Origin: Zoroaster sp. YZ-2022
Taxonomy: Eukaryota > Echinodermata > Asteroidea > Forcipulatida > Zoroasteridae
Direction of reading: 5' to 3'
Assembly (NCBI GenBank): GCA_029582265.1
Contig: CM055822.1
Location: 5,635,200-5,699,199 of the forward strand
Length of the DNA: 64,000 bases
Shown here: positions 44,687-56,865 of the stretch, one piece after another
How the letters are laid out: each line of letters opens with the position of its first letter
How positions within the stretch are numbered: the first letter of the stretch is position 1
Notes under the pieces: generated by a model
Databases searched by the model: none
What the model was told of the DNA's origin: nothing
What the model saw: the letters and a program-made list of their open reading frames with translations, nothing else
Made by a program: the position numbers and the translations under genes

Positions 44687-44997
44687 CTGGAAAAGAATAA
44701 ATGTAGCACAAAATGAAGTGAATTACAGGAGAGTTGTCTGCCAACAGTCATGCAAAGAATTTTGAGCTTCAGGGACCAATGTTTTTCTAAAAGATTCAGC
44801 ACAGAATTTTTGCACTATTAGTAGTGAATCCTAAGTATGTCAAGTACATGTACATATACACACAAGGAGAATTCCCTTGCTAATACATGTGAAATACATG
44901 TACCCTTACTATAAGCGCTGAGTTTTCACTTACAGTAAGCAGAGTCAAGAAATTGGGTCCAGACGCTTGAAGTGTGAGACTCTGCCCTAGTGGGGAC

Positions 44998-45249
44998 TTA
45001 AAGGGGCAGTGTCGTCACGATCAACAGGGCATGGAATCGGAATGCTAATTAATTAATAATTTAGATTAACTCATAATAATTAGATTAACTCAGTGACTAC
45101 CATAACACCCCACATGATAAGGTCATATTACCGTTGTTGCTAAATAAATGAGCCAGTAATTTTCAGTCACTGTGTTAATCTTAAACTAGGACATCGATTC
45201 TATGCCCTGTTGAAAGTCTGCTCTGATCGTGACGATACTGCCCCTTTAA
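44998..45249. mobile_element. TTAAAGGGGCAG-type MITE
   Basis: TTAAAGGGGCAGTGTCGTCA at the left and the inverse at the right (tgacgatactgcccctttaa). It holds the uninterrupted gattaactcagtgac site (45083-45097). Confidence 0.9.
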
Positions 45250-45287
45250 TAACAACAGAGACATTTGGGGACAGTTGTCTGCCCCCC

Positions 45288-45362
45288 ACAGTGTTTTTGG
45301 TCCCCCAGTATTTTTGGTCCCCAGTATTTTTGGTCCCCCAGTATTTTTGGTCCCCGACAACA
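45288..45362. repeat. 18-bp tandem repeat x4
   Basis: Variants of gtatttttggtcccccag repeated four times. Confidence 0.85.
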
Positions 45363-46129
45363 TCTGCTGCACAACCTGTGTACATGTAAGTCCCACAACT
45401 ATGGAATAATGTGTTGTCATGTACAGGTTAAATACAATTTTTAACAGTAAATTGGATACATCTCTCCACATATATATCCGTCTTTTGTTGGCCCCAGCTG
45501 TTACTAGGAATTTGGAGGAGGGTGTCCTAAAACTGCAGAGCTAGCTGACCCCTGTGCTGACCCAGACCCTATCCAACAGCTAGACTAACAGATCATCAAT
45601 CAACCAGACTGGGGTCAGGGGTCTTCTCAAAGGACATTATGATTCTGGGCCTGCTTTGGAGAATCCAAAAGCTGGCATTGTTCCTGGCTGGGTAAGCTTA
45701 CTTAATCTTGGAGGGGACAGGGATGGGGACAGGCTGGATTTAATCCACAAGGATGGATGGTTGTTATGCATGGTCATGTGATGTGACACTGACAAATAAG
45801 ATGTGATCAATCTTCAGAGCAGTAGGGGATTTTTTATACATCACTCATGATCTTTGTTGTTTGTCAAGTAAAAATTCCACCCCCCCCCCCCCCCCAATGA
45901 AAACATTTCCTTCCTCTATGCTTGGTAAAAGTGGTGATGGTATTACATATATTTATGAGAAAATATTCCACATGAGGTGCTTGCATGTGTATCAACTTAC
46001 ATGTACATGTAAATCACAAATGAAACTATAGAGGTATACAAGTGCTTTACAAATGCAAGGTGTTCGAGGGTACAATTAGAAAGCACAGTTCATTGGAACA
46101 CTCTCCACTATATGAGAGACAGAATGCTG

Positions 46130-46920
46130 TAAGGCTGTGCTGCTGAATACCCGACAGAAACTGTCATTACCCGGTTCAATTTTTTGGTTCCAATTACCCG
46201 TAAACAACTTTTTAAAATTCCGACTGAAAATTTTAAGCCACACAAAATAATGGAAGTCTCCGAGTTTTTTTGCTAACAAAAAGAACTCTTGGATGAATGC
46301 TTTAGAAGTAACATTTGCTGACAACCTTTCACATACTTGCCGGCTTTTGTTTTGGGAGAATTTACACAATTTTTTACGGGTAACTGGGTATCCAAAGATT
46401 TCAAATTCGGTATCTAGTAAGCTTGGGCGATGTCGATTTTCGATAATATCACAATTGATTTTTTCATTCATGCATGATTGCTTTAGAGCCGATAACCACA
46501 GGTGTGTACTCCTCTACAAGCGTCACAATCAATTGCAAGTTCATTTGCATAGTGTGTATGTACTTCTGAAGTAGTTCACTTTTGTTTCTCAATTCCAAAA
46601 GCTGAAAACACTGTTCTAATTTTTGTTTCCATGGAATTTCTGACTTGGCGATTTTTTATAATCGCGATATATTTTTTTAATCGCGATTTACCAATATCTC
46701 GATAATATAAAAAGGTAATCGAATAAAAAAGGTATCGTGATATTCGATATTATCGTGATATTCGATATTATCGTGATATTCGATATTATCGTGATATTCG
46801 ATATTATCGTGATATTCGATATTATCGTGATATTCGATATTATCGTGATATTCGATATTATCGTGTTATCGCCCAAGCTTAGTATCTGGTTCCCGAAATA
46901 ACCGAAATCGCACAGCCCTA
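46130..46920. mobile_element. hAT-type element (outer)
   Basis: Left end TAAGGCTGTGC and right end GCACAGCCCTA. Flanks gaatgctg (46122-46129) and gaattctg (46921-46928) are an 8-bp duplication with one change. Related fragments are at 2995-3575 and 61003-61930. No transposase. Confidence 0.8.
46418..46881. mobile_element. hAT-type element (inner) with an 18-bp palindromic array
   Basis: Ends TAAGCTTGGGCGAT and ATCGCCCAAGCTTA. Flanks gtatctag and gtatctgg are an 8-bp duplication with one change. Near the right end an 18-bp unit (gatattcgatattatcgt) is repeated seven times (46737-46864). Confidence 0.88.
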
Positions 46921-47526
46921 GAATTCTGCCCTTCATTAACCAACTGGAGAAATTTTAAAGAAGCTTGTACACTTTTTAACGATATTAGTAAACTAATTCA
47001 GCTGAAACATTTTCACAGATGAATTGCTTTGTATCTAGATATTAGTGCATTGTAACTACATCAGAAAGGCATTTTATCAACAGGGTTTTGCGGCCTTAAT
47101 AAACCAAATTTATGTAGGCCTAGGCGTGATACACGTAAATCACCAAAAACACGCTACCCAATGTGCTTTTATACTTGCACTTGAAACAAATAAAGAAACA
47201 TGACAGACCGGAGATGTTTCTTTCAGCATAGTTTCATACCCAACTTCCGATTCCAGTCCTGGATACAAACAATCGTGCAATCTGATGGGCCGGCTGACCC
47301 AAACTTCACCTCCCATATGGGAGCCATGATGTGAAGATGTAATGATTGATCACATAACTTTTGGGGGGGGGGGGGAACACCGCAAACTAGTGCAGTGACT
47401 GGAACGGCAGCATACACATGCAGCTGGTGAGTACAGCTTTAACAAAACATCCGGTTTACTGAAGCCTGCATTGGTGAACCATGAGCATTTCAAGCAGCGG
47501 AATATTTTCAAGTAAAGGTCTTGTAC

Positions 47527-47592
47527 CTGTTCCGTCCTTTACTGTGACAATATTCTTCCTATGGTCATCCTCCTCCTTCGCCTTGCACCAGT
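47527..47592 (-). CDS. Candidate internal coding exon, 66 bp
   Basis: On the minus strand the acceptor (atattttag, AG at 47593-47594) and donor (GTACAAG at 47526-47520) enclose an open frame WCKAKEEDDHRKNIVTVKDG. Length and phase (2+63+1) are consistent with an internal exon. The family was not recognised. It could belong with the terminal exon at 44590-44686. Confidence 0.45.
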
Positions 47593-47659
47593 CTAAAATA
47601 TTTGAAAAAGCATTACTGGTCCAATCAGTCTAAAAAGAATGCTGATACTTGCTTGTTCA

Positions 47660-48026
47660 TTAACCCTAATCTTCCCAAATCCTCAAAAATCCTCTTTGCC
47701 AAAGTGAAGGATTTTAAAGGATTGAGGTTACATGCTACATGCTCTTTGCTAAAGTGAAGGATTTTGGAGGATTGAGGTTATTAGGCATACTTGCCTTTCC
47801 ATGGTACATGGACATCCATGTTTGTTGTAGTGATTGCAAGGTCAGTGCTTGGGTCAGTGGACGCTGTTTATTGCTCCGTGCATGCAGGGAGGGTCCCTGG
47901 CCATGTACATGTATCACAGATTAGAAACACATGTGTGCATACATGTCATGTGCTTGCTTTACAACTGAAGGATTTTGGAAGATTCAGGTTATGTGTAAGC
48001 AAATGGGCCTAGGGAGTTAGGGTTAA
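47660..48026. mobile_element. TTAA-flanked MITE, compact reference copy
   Basis: TTAA at 47660 and 48023; ends CCCTAATCTTCCC and GGGAGTTAGGG. It has a single copy of the 44-bp segment that is amplified at 2200 and 35867. Confidence 0.92.
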
Positions 48027-48477
48027 AGTTAACGTTAAAGTAAAATTCAGCCCCAAAGCACTTTTGGTCAAGACAGCCAACTGTCTGGTTTGACCACTAG
48101 AGCAACTTTGCAGCTCAAATGGGCTTTTTGTCACTGTGTAAATTAGGCAAGTCCTTGGACAATTTCTCACACTTGTCAATAGAGCGGTCCATGTCTGGAA
48201 CAGACTCCCAGACAATGTAGTTGGAGAGATCAGCAATAATGGTATTCAGTCCTTGAAGAGTTACCTGCATCAATACCTTCTATTAGATTCTTGAAGTAGC
48301 AGAGATTTTTGTTGCCATTTTCCTAAGCTCAGTGCTGTGAACCACTGATTGGCCCATTAAGGGTACACTGATATACATGTAGTCCTTTATTGCCTGTATC
48401 TGTGCATGACCATGGGTCAATTTCACAGAGCTGCTAAGCAGAGAATTTTGCTAAGCAAATATTTTTGCTAAGCAATA

Positions 48478-49095
48478 TTATTATTATTTCTGGTTTATTA
48501 AAACATTGCACTTGTAGCCAAAGGCTAAATTGAGGCAAAGTATACAATTAACCACACTCAACAAATACTAAATACATAATAAAACATTAAAAATACATGC
48601 ACAAAATAGGACACAAAACTAATTACCATTCAAAATATTGACAAAATAAGGGATAGGACTATTTTTAAACCGATTAGTCTTACACTTAAATTGAGTTAAT
48701 TTGTTAGCATGTCTAAGCTGATATTGCACAGTAGTATGTCTTTGTTGTGGCAACCAATCTCCAAATAAATCAGAGTTTTGCAATGAAGTAGCAAACTTCA
48801 GGCATAAATCCTTTCTCCGATTTTGCAAGGATACAATATTACATTTAGAAAGAGACGAATGATAATCACCATAATCTTTACCCAATATAATTTTAAGGGT
48901 TCGTTTCTGAATGGATTCTAATTTATCATTCTGAGCTTTAGTTAAACCTGCATTCCATGCTTGAGTTGCATATTCAGTTAAAGGCCGGATGTAACCTTTG
49001 TATACAGTTAACAAATCTGGTAGAGATAAGTTAAATTTTTTCAACAGTTTCAGCATGTATATCTTACTATTGGCCTTACGATAAATATGATCTTT
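48478..49095 (-). mobile_element. 5'-truncated non-LTR retrotransposon
   Basis: Flanked by CAATA (48473-48477, 49096-49100). The 3' end is the (AAT)n tract at 48478-48487. The empty site in the relative at 56672-56865 confirms the junctions. Confidence 0.88.
48619..49095 (-). pseudogene. LINE reverse transcriptase ORF, C-terminal fragment
   Basis: About 159 codons of the end of a non-LTR ORF2: NLSLPDLLTVYKGYIRPLTE, YATQAWNAGLTKAQNDKLES, IQKRTLKIILG and a terminal RFKNSPIPYFVNILN. This matches the region after the palm and thumb of CR1/Jockey-type RTs. The reading frame continues upstream into the surrounding MITE only by chance. The RT core and endonuclease are missing because of 5' truncation. 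Confidence 0.85.
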
Positions 49096-49611
49096 CAATA
49101 AAGAACAGACTACCAGCCAAAATGCATACATTTTGTAAGAAATTTTAGCTGGTAACCAAAGAAATCTGCTAAGCAAATTTTTCTGGTAAGCATTTTTTTC
49201 CTGCTTAGCAGCTCGATGAAATAGGCCGCAGGTCATACCCAATTGTAGCCTGAACATCTGACGTCATGCTTTGCCAGAGGCGCGTGAATTACGCCAGATC
49301 CTGGCCGTGCAGCCGCCATATTTTCCCCCCCCATGCTGAACTTTGACCTTGGTTGGTAGCTAGCACCCGCAAGCCTCGAAATGTGACGTCAGATCTTCAG
49401 CACAATGCGTTTTTTAAAAACAGTCCATTCCAACGTGGTGTCATTTACTGGAACGAACTGAAAACTGGTTTAAAAGAGTGTACTACTGTTGTTTCATTTG
49501 CCAAAAAGCTACGTTTAAGAATTGATTACTTAGATTGATAAGTCATTTTACACATTGTATCGAGTCCCACTCTTAAATGTTTTGTCCTGTCTTTGTCCGT
49601 ATGTTGTTGTT

Positions 49612-50226
49612 TTAACCCTAACAATCCCCATCCAGCCAAACTCCAACACCAGGGATTGTTGGAGTTTGATGGGTTGAGTACTGTGTACTTCTGATATGGC
49701 ATGTGTAAAGTGTTGGAATATGGCTGGATGAGTACTGTATGTGTGCAGTAACAGTGTTGGATTTTGATTGAGTGAGGACGGTGGTTCTACTAGCATGCAA
49801 CATTGTTAGACTTTGAGTGGAGAGAGTGTGTGTATGCAACCTGCTGTAATAAACAACTGATAAAGGCAAATATTGTACTTAGGTATGCTTGGCATTGTGT
49901 CTAACATCATACAACTAGAACCTACCATTCATTCCATAGGGTGTTTTAGTTTTTGTATAGTTAAGTTTTTTTAGCATGAAAACAATTGTTGGATTATGAT
50001 GGGTTGAGTACTGTGTGACTCCAGTGTTCAAACTTTACTTTGGGCCATGTGTACCCACTCAATCAAAATCCAACAGCTAAGGGCCTGTTGGAGTTTGACG
50101 GGTTGAGTACTGTTATGGCAAGTGGACTGTTGGAGTTTGATGGGTTGAGTACTGTAAACCAGCAACAGTCAACCATGGATTTGATAGGTTGAGGAAGGTT
50201 TCTAGTAAAAATGCTTAGGGAGTTAG
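49612..50226. mobile_element. TTAA-type repeat with tandem 'gagtttgatgggttgagtac' units
   Basis: TTAA then CCCTAACAATCCCC at the left. The interior repeats ttggagtttgatgggttgagtactgt several times. The right end (gcttagggagttag) lacks TTAA. Related to 22737-23035. Confidence 0.6.
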
Positions 50227-51439
50227 TCTTGTCCTGTCCTAGGGAAAGGTACAAAAGCTATGCTTCACCTTTTTTCCTACATGTTGACATCAAATAATGT
50301 TTTAATGTTTATTTCAATTCTCGTGCTTGTGTAGCTAAATTATATACATTATACACATTGTAAACTCATATATATTAATTTCTATGGAAAAATTATCCAT
50401 TATATAAACTATCATGGAGGATGTCAATATGAAATAAATGTCGAATTGAATTGAATTAACATACCTAATGAAATCCTTTGAGTGGTACGCCTGGAGCCTG
50501 TCTATATCCTTGATAGGATATAGACAGGGGACCAGTCTAAACTAATTGTGGCTATTGTTCACTTTAAAAAAATAAAATAAATAAGTGTATTTCACACAGA
50601 ATGCATTATATTTGTTGGACACCATTGACCCCCCCCCCCCCCCAATACACCCAATCCCAAGTTCAACACTTTTTTAGTTAAAAAAGGCCCACCCCACTGG
50701 AGTGTGTTAAAAATACACACGTTGACATGTAATGTCATATTATCATAATATTGTAGCAATAAAAACAGAGAAAAAAATATATAATCACAAAAAAGTTTGC
50801 ATTTTAGAGTCGCCTCCCGGCTCCACAAGATACATTTGTAGGGGGCCTTTTTTCAAGTTTGCCCAGGAATCTAAGATATGCCAACATTTTATGAGACATA
50901 CACTGTACATGTACCACCTTAGGGTATAAAGCCACACACACACTGACATTCTTCATGCTTAGCTAATAAATCAAAAGATTGGCTCAATCATTGTTGGTTT
51001 ATTACTGGCCATCAGTTACGTCCCCAAGCACTTTTGTTGGGGTATTATAGCAGGTTGCAACTTGGGGGTGAATGCAGCAGACAAAAAGATGAAAAGCCCG
51101 GTATTCAACCAGACATTCTTTCACGAAACCAAAATCTGCTCTACTTGGACAGTGGGGCACTGAATTTGGGTCACTTAAATGGATCTAATTGGTTGGTTTA
51201 ATTATTTTAAAGAACAATAGTACTATAAGTTTATCCAAAAAAAATACTCTTTGCCAAGGGTTAGCCGTTAAAATTAATTAATACGAAAAATCTCAATGAA
51301 TTTTTTTTTCTTGTTAATGATTCGAAGAGAGTAAGCATACAGTGTGCTTGTGTAGATGCAAGTTTTGCCGACAGTACATGTAACAATGTTGAACTATCTC
51401 GTTATTAGCCAAAATACACTTTTGGTATTCAAAAAAATA
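50227..51439. other. No gene recognised
   Basis: AT-rich sequence with a C-run at 50630-50643 and a short inverted tgtctatatcct/aggatatagaca at 50499-50527. Confidence 0.4.
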
Positions 51440-51985
51440 TAGAAGCAGTTTTGCCAACATTACCAATGCCGTACCTTCTCTTTAATGTATCTTGATTGAA
51501 AGAGAGTAAGCATACAAATAGAAGCAGTTTTGCCAACATTACCTATGTTGTACCTTCCCTTCAATGTATCTTGATTCAAAGAGAGTAAGCATAGGCCTAC
51601 TCATAGCAGCAGTTTTGCCAACATTATCAATGTTGTACCTTCCCTTCAATGTACATCTTGATTCAAAGAGAGTAAGCATACTTATAGAAGCAGTTTGGCC
51701 AACATTACCAATGCTGTGCCTTCCCTTCAATGTACATGTATATCTTGATTCAAAGAGAGTAAGCATACTCTTAGAAGCAGTTTGGCCAACATTACCAATG
51801 CTGTGCCTTCCCTTCAATGTATATCTTGATTCAAAGAGAGTAAGCATACTCTTAGAAGCAGTTTGGCCAACATTACCAATGCTGTGCCTTCCCTTCAATG
51901 TATACCTTGATTCAAAGAGAGTAAGCATACTCATAGAAGCAGTTTGGCCAACATTACCAATGCTGTGCCTTCCCTTTAAATGTGG
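51440..51985. repeat. 81-bp minisatellite, about seven units, inverted
   Basis: Same unit as 23745-24350 on the opposite strand, beginning in ttgccaacattaccaatgcc and ending in ctgtgccttccctttaaatg. Confidence 0.9.
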
Positions 51986-52387
51986 GTGAACCACAAAAGG
52001 AATGTAGGTCATGATTACAGAAATATGTTAAAATTCCACACCATGCCAAAGTTCACCAAATGGTATGTGAATAATAATATCTTCAAGTCTTTTCCCATGA
52101 TCTACAGTACATTGTACTTTGAAACTACGCATCCGTACCTTTACACTTGATTGCACTTGCACAATGAAAGGCATTCTGATTTATGTGGACGCTTTAAAAG
52201 TATGATTTTAGGAAATCCATCACTTAAGAGTATCTTTATGTAGGAAAAAATAAACAATTCGGGAACACAATCAGGATCCAGTTCTATAAGGCATTCTAGC
52301 TTTGTCATGGATTGTCCAAGTTTGAACCGAATAGAATAAGAATACGATATTTTATGAACCCCTTTTCAATGGAAGTTTCCTCAACTA

Positions 52388-52721
52388 TTAACCCAAATTC
52401 CCTAGGCCCATTTGCTTACACATAACCTGAATCCTCCAAAATCCTTCAGCAGTAAAGCAAGCACATGACATGTACATTGTATGCACACATGTGTTTCTAA
52501 TCTGTGATACATGTACATGGCCAGTGACCCTCCCTGCATGCATGGAGCAATAAACAGTGTCCACTGACCCAAGCACTGACCTTGCAATCACTACAACAAA
52601 CATGGATGTACATGTACCATGGAAAGGCAAGTATGCCTAATAACCTCAATCCTTCAAAATCCTTCAAAATCCTTCACTTTAGCAAAGAGGATTTTGGAGG
52701 ATTTGGGAAGGTTAGGGTTAA
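52388..52721. mobile_element. TTAA-flanked MITE, compact copy
   Basis: TTAA at 52388 and 52718; ends CCCAAATTCCCTAGGCCC and GGAAGGTTAGGG. It is the unexpanded relative of 35863-38779. Confidence 0.92.
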
Positions 52722-52749
52722 AGAGATTGTATACAGTATACACAATTGG

Positions 52750-54235
52750 TAAGTAACTGTGCATCATTTGAAGTTATGCTATTTTTTAATGAAAAAAGAT
52801 AATACAATGATTTGTGGTGTTCTGTTAAATCACTGTTTAACTGTTAACAGGATAATCTCGAAATCTGTATGCTTGGACACTAGGCTTCGTGACACGTCCT
52901 TGAAGAGATGTGGTGTCAAAAGTCAGTTCACAAACTCAGTATCGTGTGTGTCCACCATTGGCGTTGATGCAGGCTTGACAACGACGACGCATAGACGACA
53001 CTAAGCGATTGAAGAAAGCTTGGGGAATGTTGTTCCATGTCTGAACCAACGCTTGTCCCAATTCAGCTAACGTCAATGGCTGATTCTGGGCTTGACGTAA
53101 ACGCCGCTCCATTTCATCCCAAGCGTGCTCGATAGGGGACAGGTCCGGAGAAACAGCTGGCCAGGGAGTACCGGAATGTTCTGCTGTCTCAGGAAATCTG
53201 TCACAACACGAGCGACATGTGGACGGGCATTATCTTGCTGAAGCGTGATGTTACGCCCTTGTCTTTGAATGAACGCTTGCACATGAGGCCCAATGATCTC
53301 GTCCCTGTATCTCAGACCTGTCAGATTGCCATTGACAATGACAAGTTGTGTCCGCCCATGAGATGTGATGCCTCCCCATACCATAACGCTGCCGCCACTA
53401 AACGGTCGACGTTGAACAACGACGCGCCGGCATACCGCTCACCTGGACGCCTGTACACCTTGCCCTGCCATCTGAGCCGTCCAGATGAAATCTCGACTCG
53501 TCAGTGAACAGAACACCATCCCAATCTTGTCTCCTGTACCGTAGATGCTGTCTGCACCAGGCAAGACGTGCCTGTCGGTGACGTTGGAGCAAAACTGGAC
53601 GTATTGCAGGCCGTCTGGGCCGGATGTTGTGCTCCCTCAGTCGGTTCCGACAGTCCTGGAACTGATACGACGTAAGCCAGGAATGGTTCGAGCAGTCAAA
53701 CTGGCAGTCTGGAATCGATTCCTTAGATGGGTCAGCCGAATATGGTTGTCTTGCTGACGTGGCGCCACGCTGCGGACGGCCAGTCCGAGGCAAATCTCGC
53801 GTGTTCGCATTCTGTTGAAAACGTCTCCATAGCGATGATATTGTGTTTCGATGGACACCAAAATGTCTTGCCACTTCATTTTGGGCCATTCCAGCCTCCA
53901 GCATACCCACGGCGCAGAGACGCTGATTTTCTGTAAGCCGGGGCATGACGTACGCACAGTTTAGGTTCAAATGAACGTGTTTTTCAAAACCTTTAGAGGC
54001 TAGAGAATAATCAACCATTGTTCAATTTTCAAAATCAAGTGTGTGACCTTCATGTGTCCAACATCATGCAAAACGTGAGTAAGTTCATTGTGCACAAAGT
54101 GCACGTGCCACTCGCGATACGTGATATCAAATTTAATGCAAAATGCTTTGCTGAATGTTTATTTACGGTTATGTTTTTAACTTTTCAAACATCTTTTACT
54201 TTATGAAATTTTATGTAATGCACAGTTACTTTTTT
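52750..54235 (-). mobile_element. Tc1-like transposon
   Basis: Short inverted ends aagtaactgtgcat (about 52753) and atgcacagttactt (about 54217-54230) enclose a transposase pseudogene. Flanks are TA-rich, but the exact TA duplication is unclear. Confidence 0.75.
52936..53946 (-). pseudogene. Tc1-like transposase, frameshifted
   Basis: From ATG 53946 (MPRLTENQRLCAVGMLEAGM) to TGA at 52936 is 1011 bp, the usual Tc1 transposase length of about 337 codons. Paired helix-turn-helix motifs are seen (VARHFGVHRNTISSLWRRF; RRRPAIRPVLLQRHR region). Catalytic motifs are DGVLFTDESRFHL, TLQQDNARPH and, in a third frame, PIEHAWDEMERRLRQAQ, giving a D, D and E set. At least two frameshifts near 53390 and 53130 inactivate it. 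The frames were not joined here beyond the motif descriptions. Confidence 0.92.
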
Positions 54236-54604
54236 CCGTTAGTATATATAGCTTTATTAATGATCAAAAAAAATGTTTGATGAGTTTCAATCTGAAAGCT
54301 AAATGTTTACAAAGGTGATACTTATACCAATCCCCCTAAGAAATATTTCTATCTGAAAAGCTGTCATCTTTGAGAAAATTGTATTTGAAGACCTCCAAAA
54401 ACGCAACAGCTGATTTCGATTGCAACAATCGAAATTAACACAATATGAACATGCACAAAATAACAAATAAAATAGAAACCGTTATTCGCTGTTTTCTCGA
54501 AAACGTTAACACCGATTTTGATGAAATTTTCAAAGGTTAGTTTTATGATGTGTATTTTGAAAGCTAGATGATTGGAATGAATGCAAAAAATGATGTATCA
54601 TACA

Positions 54605-54920
54605 TTAACCCTTCTGTGACTGCAAGGGTCAAAATCAGTCAAAAGGTTGATATATTTGCCAAGGTATATCTAGTGCACTTAAAAGTCAAACACTGTCAAA
54701 CATTACGTGTACTTGTACATTTACAGGTCAAAATGAGTCGACTATCTTTGACTGGTAAAAGCATTGTCTGGTATTGTTCAGGGTGGTCAAAATGACAGTA
54801 AAAACCAGTCAAAAATGCCCCTGTGTGCACATTTGGGTCAACAGTCAAAACAGGCAGTTGACTAGTTTTGACCTGTGTAGCAACTTCCCACTAAAGTGCA
54901 GCAATAGTAGGAGGGTAAGA
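54605..54920. mobile_element. TTAA-flanked MITE, CCCTCCTACTA subfamily
   Basis: Inverted relative of 6053-6376: left TTAACCCTTCTGTGACTGCA, right gcagcaatagtaggagggtaa. The right TTAA has lost one T. Confidence 0.8.
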
Positions 54921-55580
54921 GAATATTGTTGTCCAGAAACCAATCTGTGAAAATTTATGTAAACTCCATTGTGTCGTTAACGAGAAAATGGGGGAAATGA
55001 ATGCAAATTTGCATTCTAATGTGAAAATGGATCACAGCCCTTGCTCCATTTCAGATTTGAATTTGTATAAAAAACAATTTCTCGAAAATGACAATAAAAT
55101 CCGAGGATGTTTGGTTCCATTACATTCAGGCTATAATGGTGAGTTGTTCTGCGGTCTTCTCAACAACGTGTGCAAATTTTACTTTAGTTTGTGTCAACTC
55201 AGCGTATCCTGTTTAGAATTTTTAAAGAGTCATAATACTATTTTTTATTAACTGCAGGTGTAAACCCATTTAGTTCCCCATCATAATTCCATGTGAGAAC
55301 CATACTCATGAATCTACCCTGGGGGTTTAAATGTTTCCCTCTCATGTAAACAATTTTTTTTCTTTCTTTCCGAAACAGGGTGTTTGTCATAACCCATTTC
55401 GGCTGGTTTCAATTCAGCATATTTTATGACCTTAAACGATTCCGCTTTTGGGGCTTTTTGGGGAAAGTATATGAAAACGGGAAGGGATAGTTAAAAGAAA
55501 ATTGTGTGTCCAGTTGAAAATCTCCATGTCTTTCAGATTGTGCTGTTCTAGGGGAAGGTAGATTCTAAGGTAAAGGTTGA

Positions 55581-55902
55581 TTAACCCTCCTATGGTTTGA
55601 CCTTTCAAAACCTTTCAAAATCTGCTTACGGGCCAAAATGGCTATCAATAATCATGAACCCTTTAAAACCCTCCAGAATTTGTTGCTACTGAACAACCAC
55701 ACCTTTCAATACCCTTTGAAAGGTATTGAAATATTTCAACACCAGTTTGTTCAGAGAGTTGTTACACCTTTCGAAACCTTTCATAGGTCCCTTTTGTCAG
55801 ACAGTTTTCTCACCTTTCAAAACCCTTCAGTACAGCAAACTTGAAAGGTTTTGAAAGGTCTGACAATTCTATGGCAAACTGCACTGTACATAGGAGGGTT
55901 AA
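55581..55902. mobile_element. TTAA-flanked MITE, CCCTCCTATG subfamily
   Basis: TTAA at both ends, CCCTCCTATG termini. Opposite orientation to 42293-42613 with more than 90% identity by eye. Confidence 0.9.
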
Positions 55903-55981
55903 AGTCTTAACAACAGACTCTGTCTAACCTGTGCATTCTAAGCTGTAAGGGACACTTTTTAAGATCAATGACTGATCTACA

Positions 55982-56251
55982 TATACTACTCAAAACAATT
56001 TAGGGAACACTGGATTTTTAACATCAAATAGGTTTGAAATGTTCCATGAACCGGGATTTTCATTTGCAACCCCCTCTCTCTTTCAGTAGTCATGTCATGA
56101 AATGTGTAATCACTACATGCATCCTTTATCATCTGTTTCATTGTGCAGTTGTTTCTCATCAATTCTGTGAAACATTGTGTTTATCTGAAATAAATGATCT
56201 TGCTTTAACTGAGATTATTCCGGTGTTCCCTAAATTGTTTTGAGTAGTATA
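55982..56251. mobile_element. Tc1/mariner-type MITE, TACTACTCAAAAC termini
   Basis: TACTACTCAAAACAATTTAG at the left, and its inverse at the right (ctaaattgttttgagtagta), with ggaacac/gtgttcc inside. TA-rich flanks. The right 65 bases recur at 56462-56525. Confidence 0.88.
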
Positions 56252-56671
56252 TATCAAAGGTCAAAGAATGTAAGGATCCTTTTGGAAGCAGTTTTGCCAA
56301 CATTACCAATAGTTTATAAATAATGGTTTGAATTTATTTTCAATTTATGATTTCACTGGTCTCAAAAAACAGTGTGCATAAAATTTGAACCCGTTTGTTA
56401 CTTGTGGGTGCTCATGTGATTAGTTTGTGACTTAGAAGTTGTGTTCTTTCACTTCACCTGTATAAATGATCTTGCTTTAACTGAGATTATTCCGGTGTTC
56501 CCTAAATTGTTTTGAGTAGTATATACTCCCATTAAAGGGAAGGTACAACATTGGTAATTAACAGATTTGCAACAAACTAACTTTGTGTAAAGTTGGCACA
56601 GGTATGGATCCTCTTGAGGTAATTCATCCGTCCGAAGTCTGACGGAATTGTTACGTATACTTAATGAACAG

Positions 56672-56865
56672 CGGCCTATTTCATAGAGCTGTTTAGCAGG
56701 AAAAAAATTGCTTACCAGAAAAATTTGCTTAGCGTATTTCTTTGGTTACCAGCCAAACTTTCATACAAAATGTATGCATTTTGGCTGGTAGTCTGTTCTT
56801 TATTGCTTAGCAAAAATATTTGCTTAGCACAATTCTCTGCTTAGCAGCTCTATGAAAGTGGCTCC
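56672..56865. mobile_element. MITE (gctgctaagcag family), intact copy
   Basis: ggcctatttcatagagctgt at the left and agcagctctatgaaag at the right. It holds the empty site ttctttattgcttagc for the LINE at 48478-49095. Confidence 0.85.

Larger units (their letters stand above)
48415..49225. mobile_element. MITE (gctgctaagcag termini) split by a LINE
   Basis: tttcacagagctgctaagca at the left and tgcttagcagctcgatgaaa at the right. The intact relative is at 56672-56865. Interior tgctaagcaa motifs repeat. Confidence 0.85.

Noticed and set aside
48619..49257. Full 212-residue ORF as one protein
   Set aside because: The first 50 or so residues are read from the surrounding MITE; only the part below 49095 is LINE.
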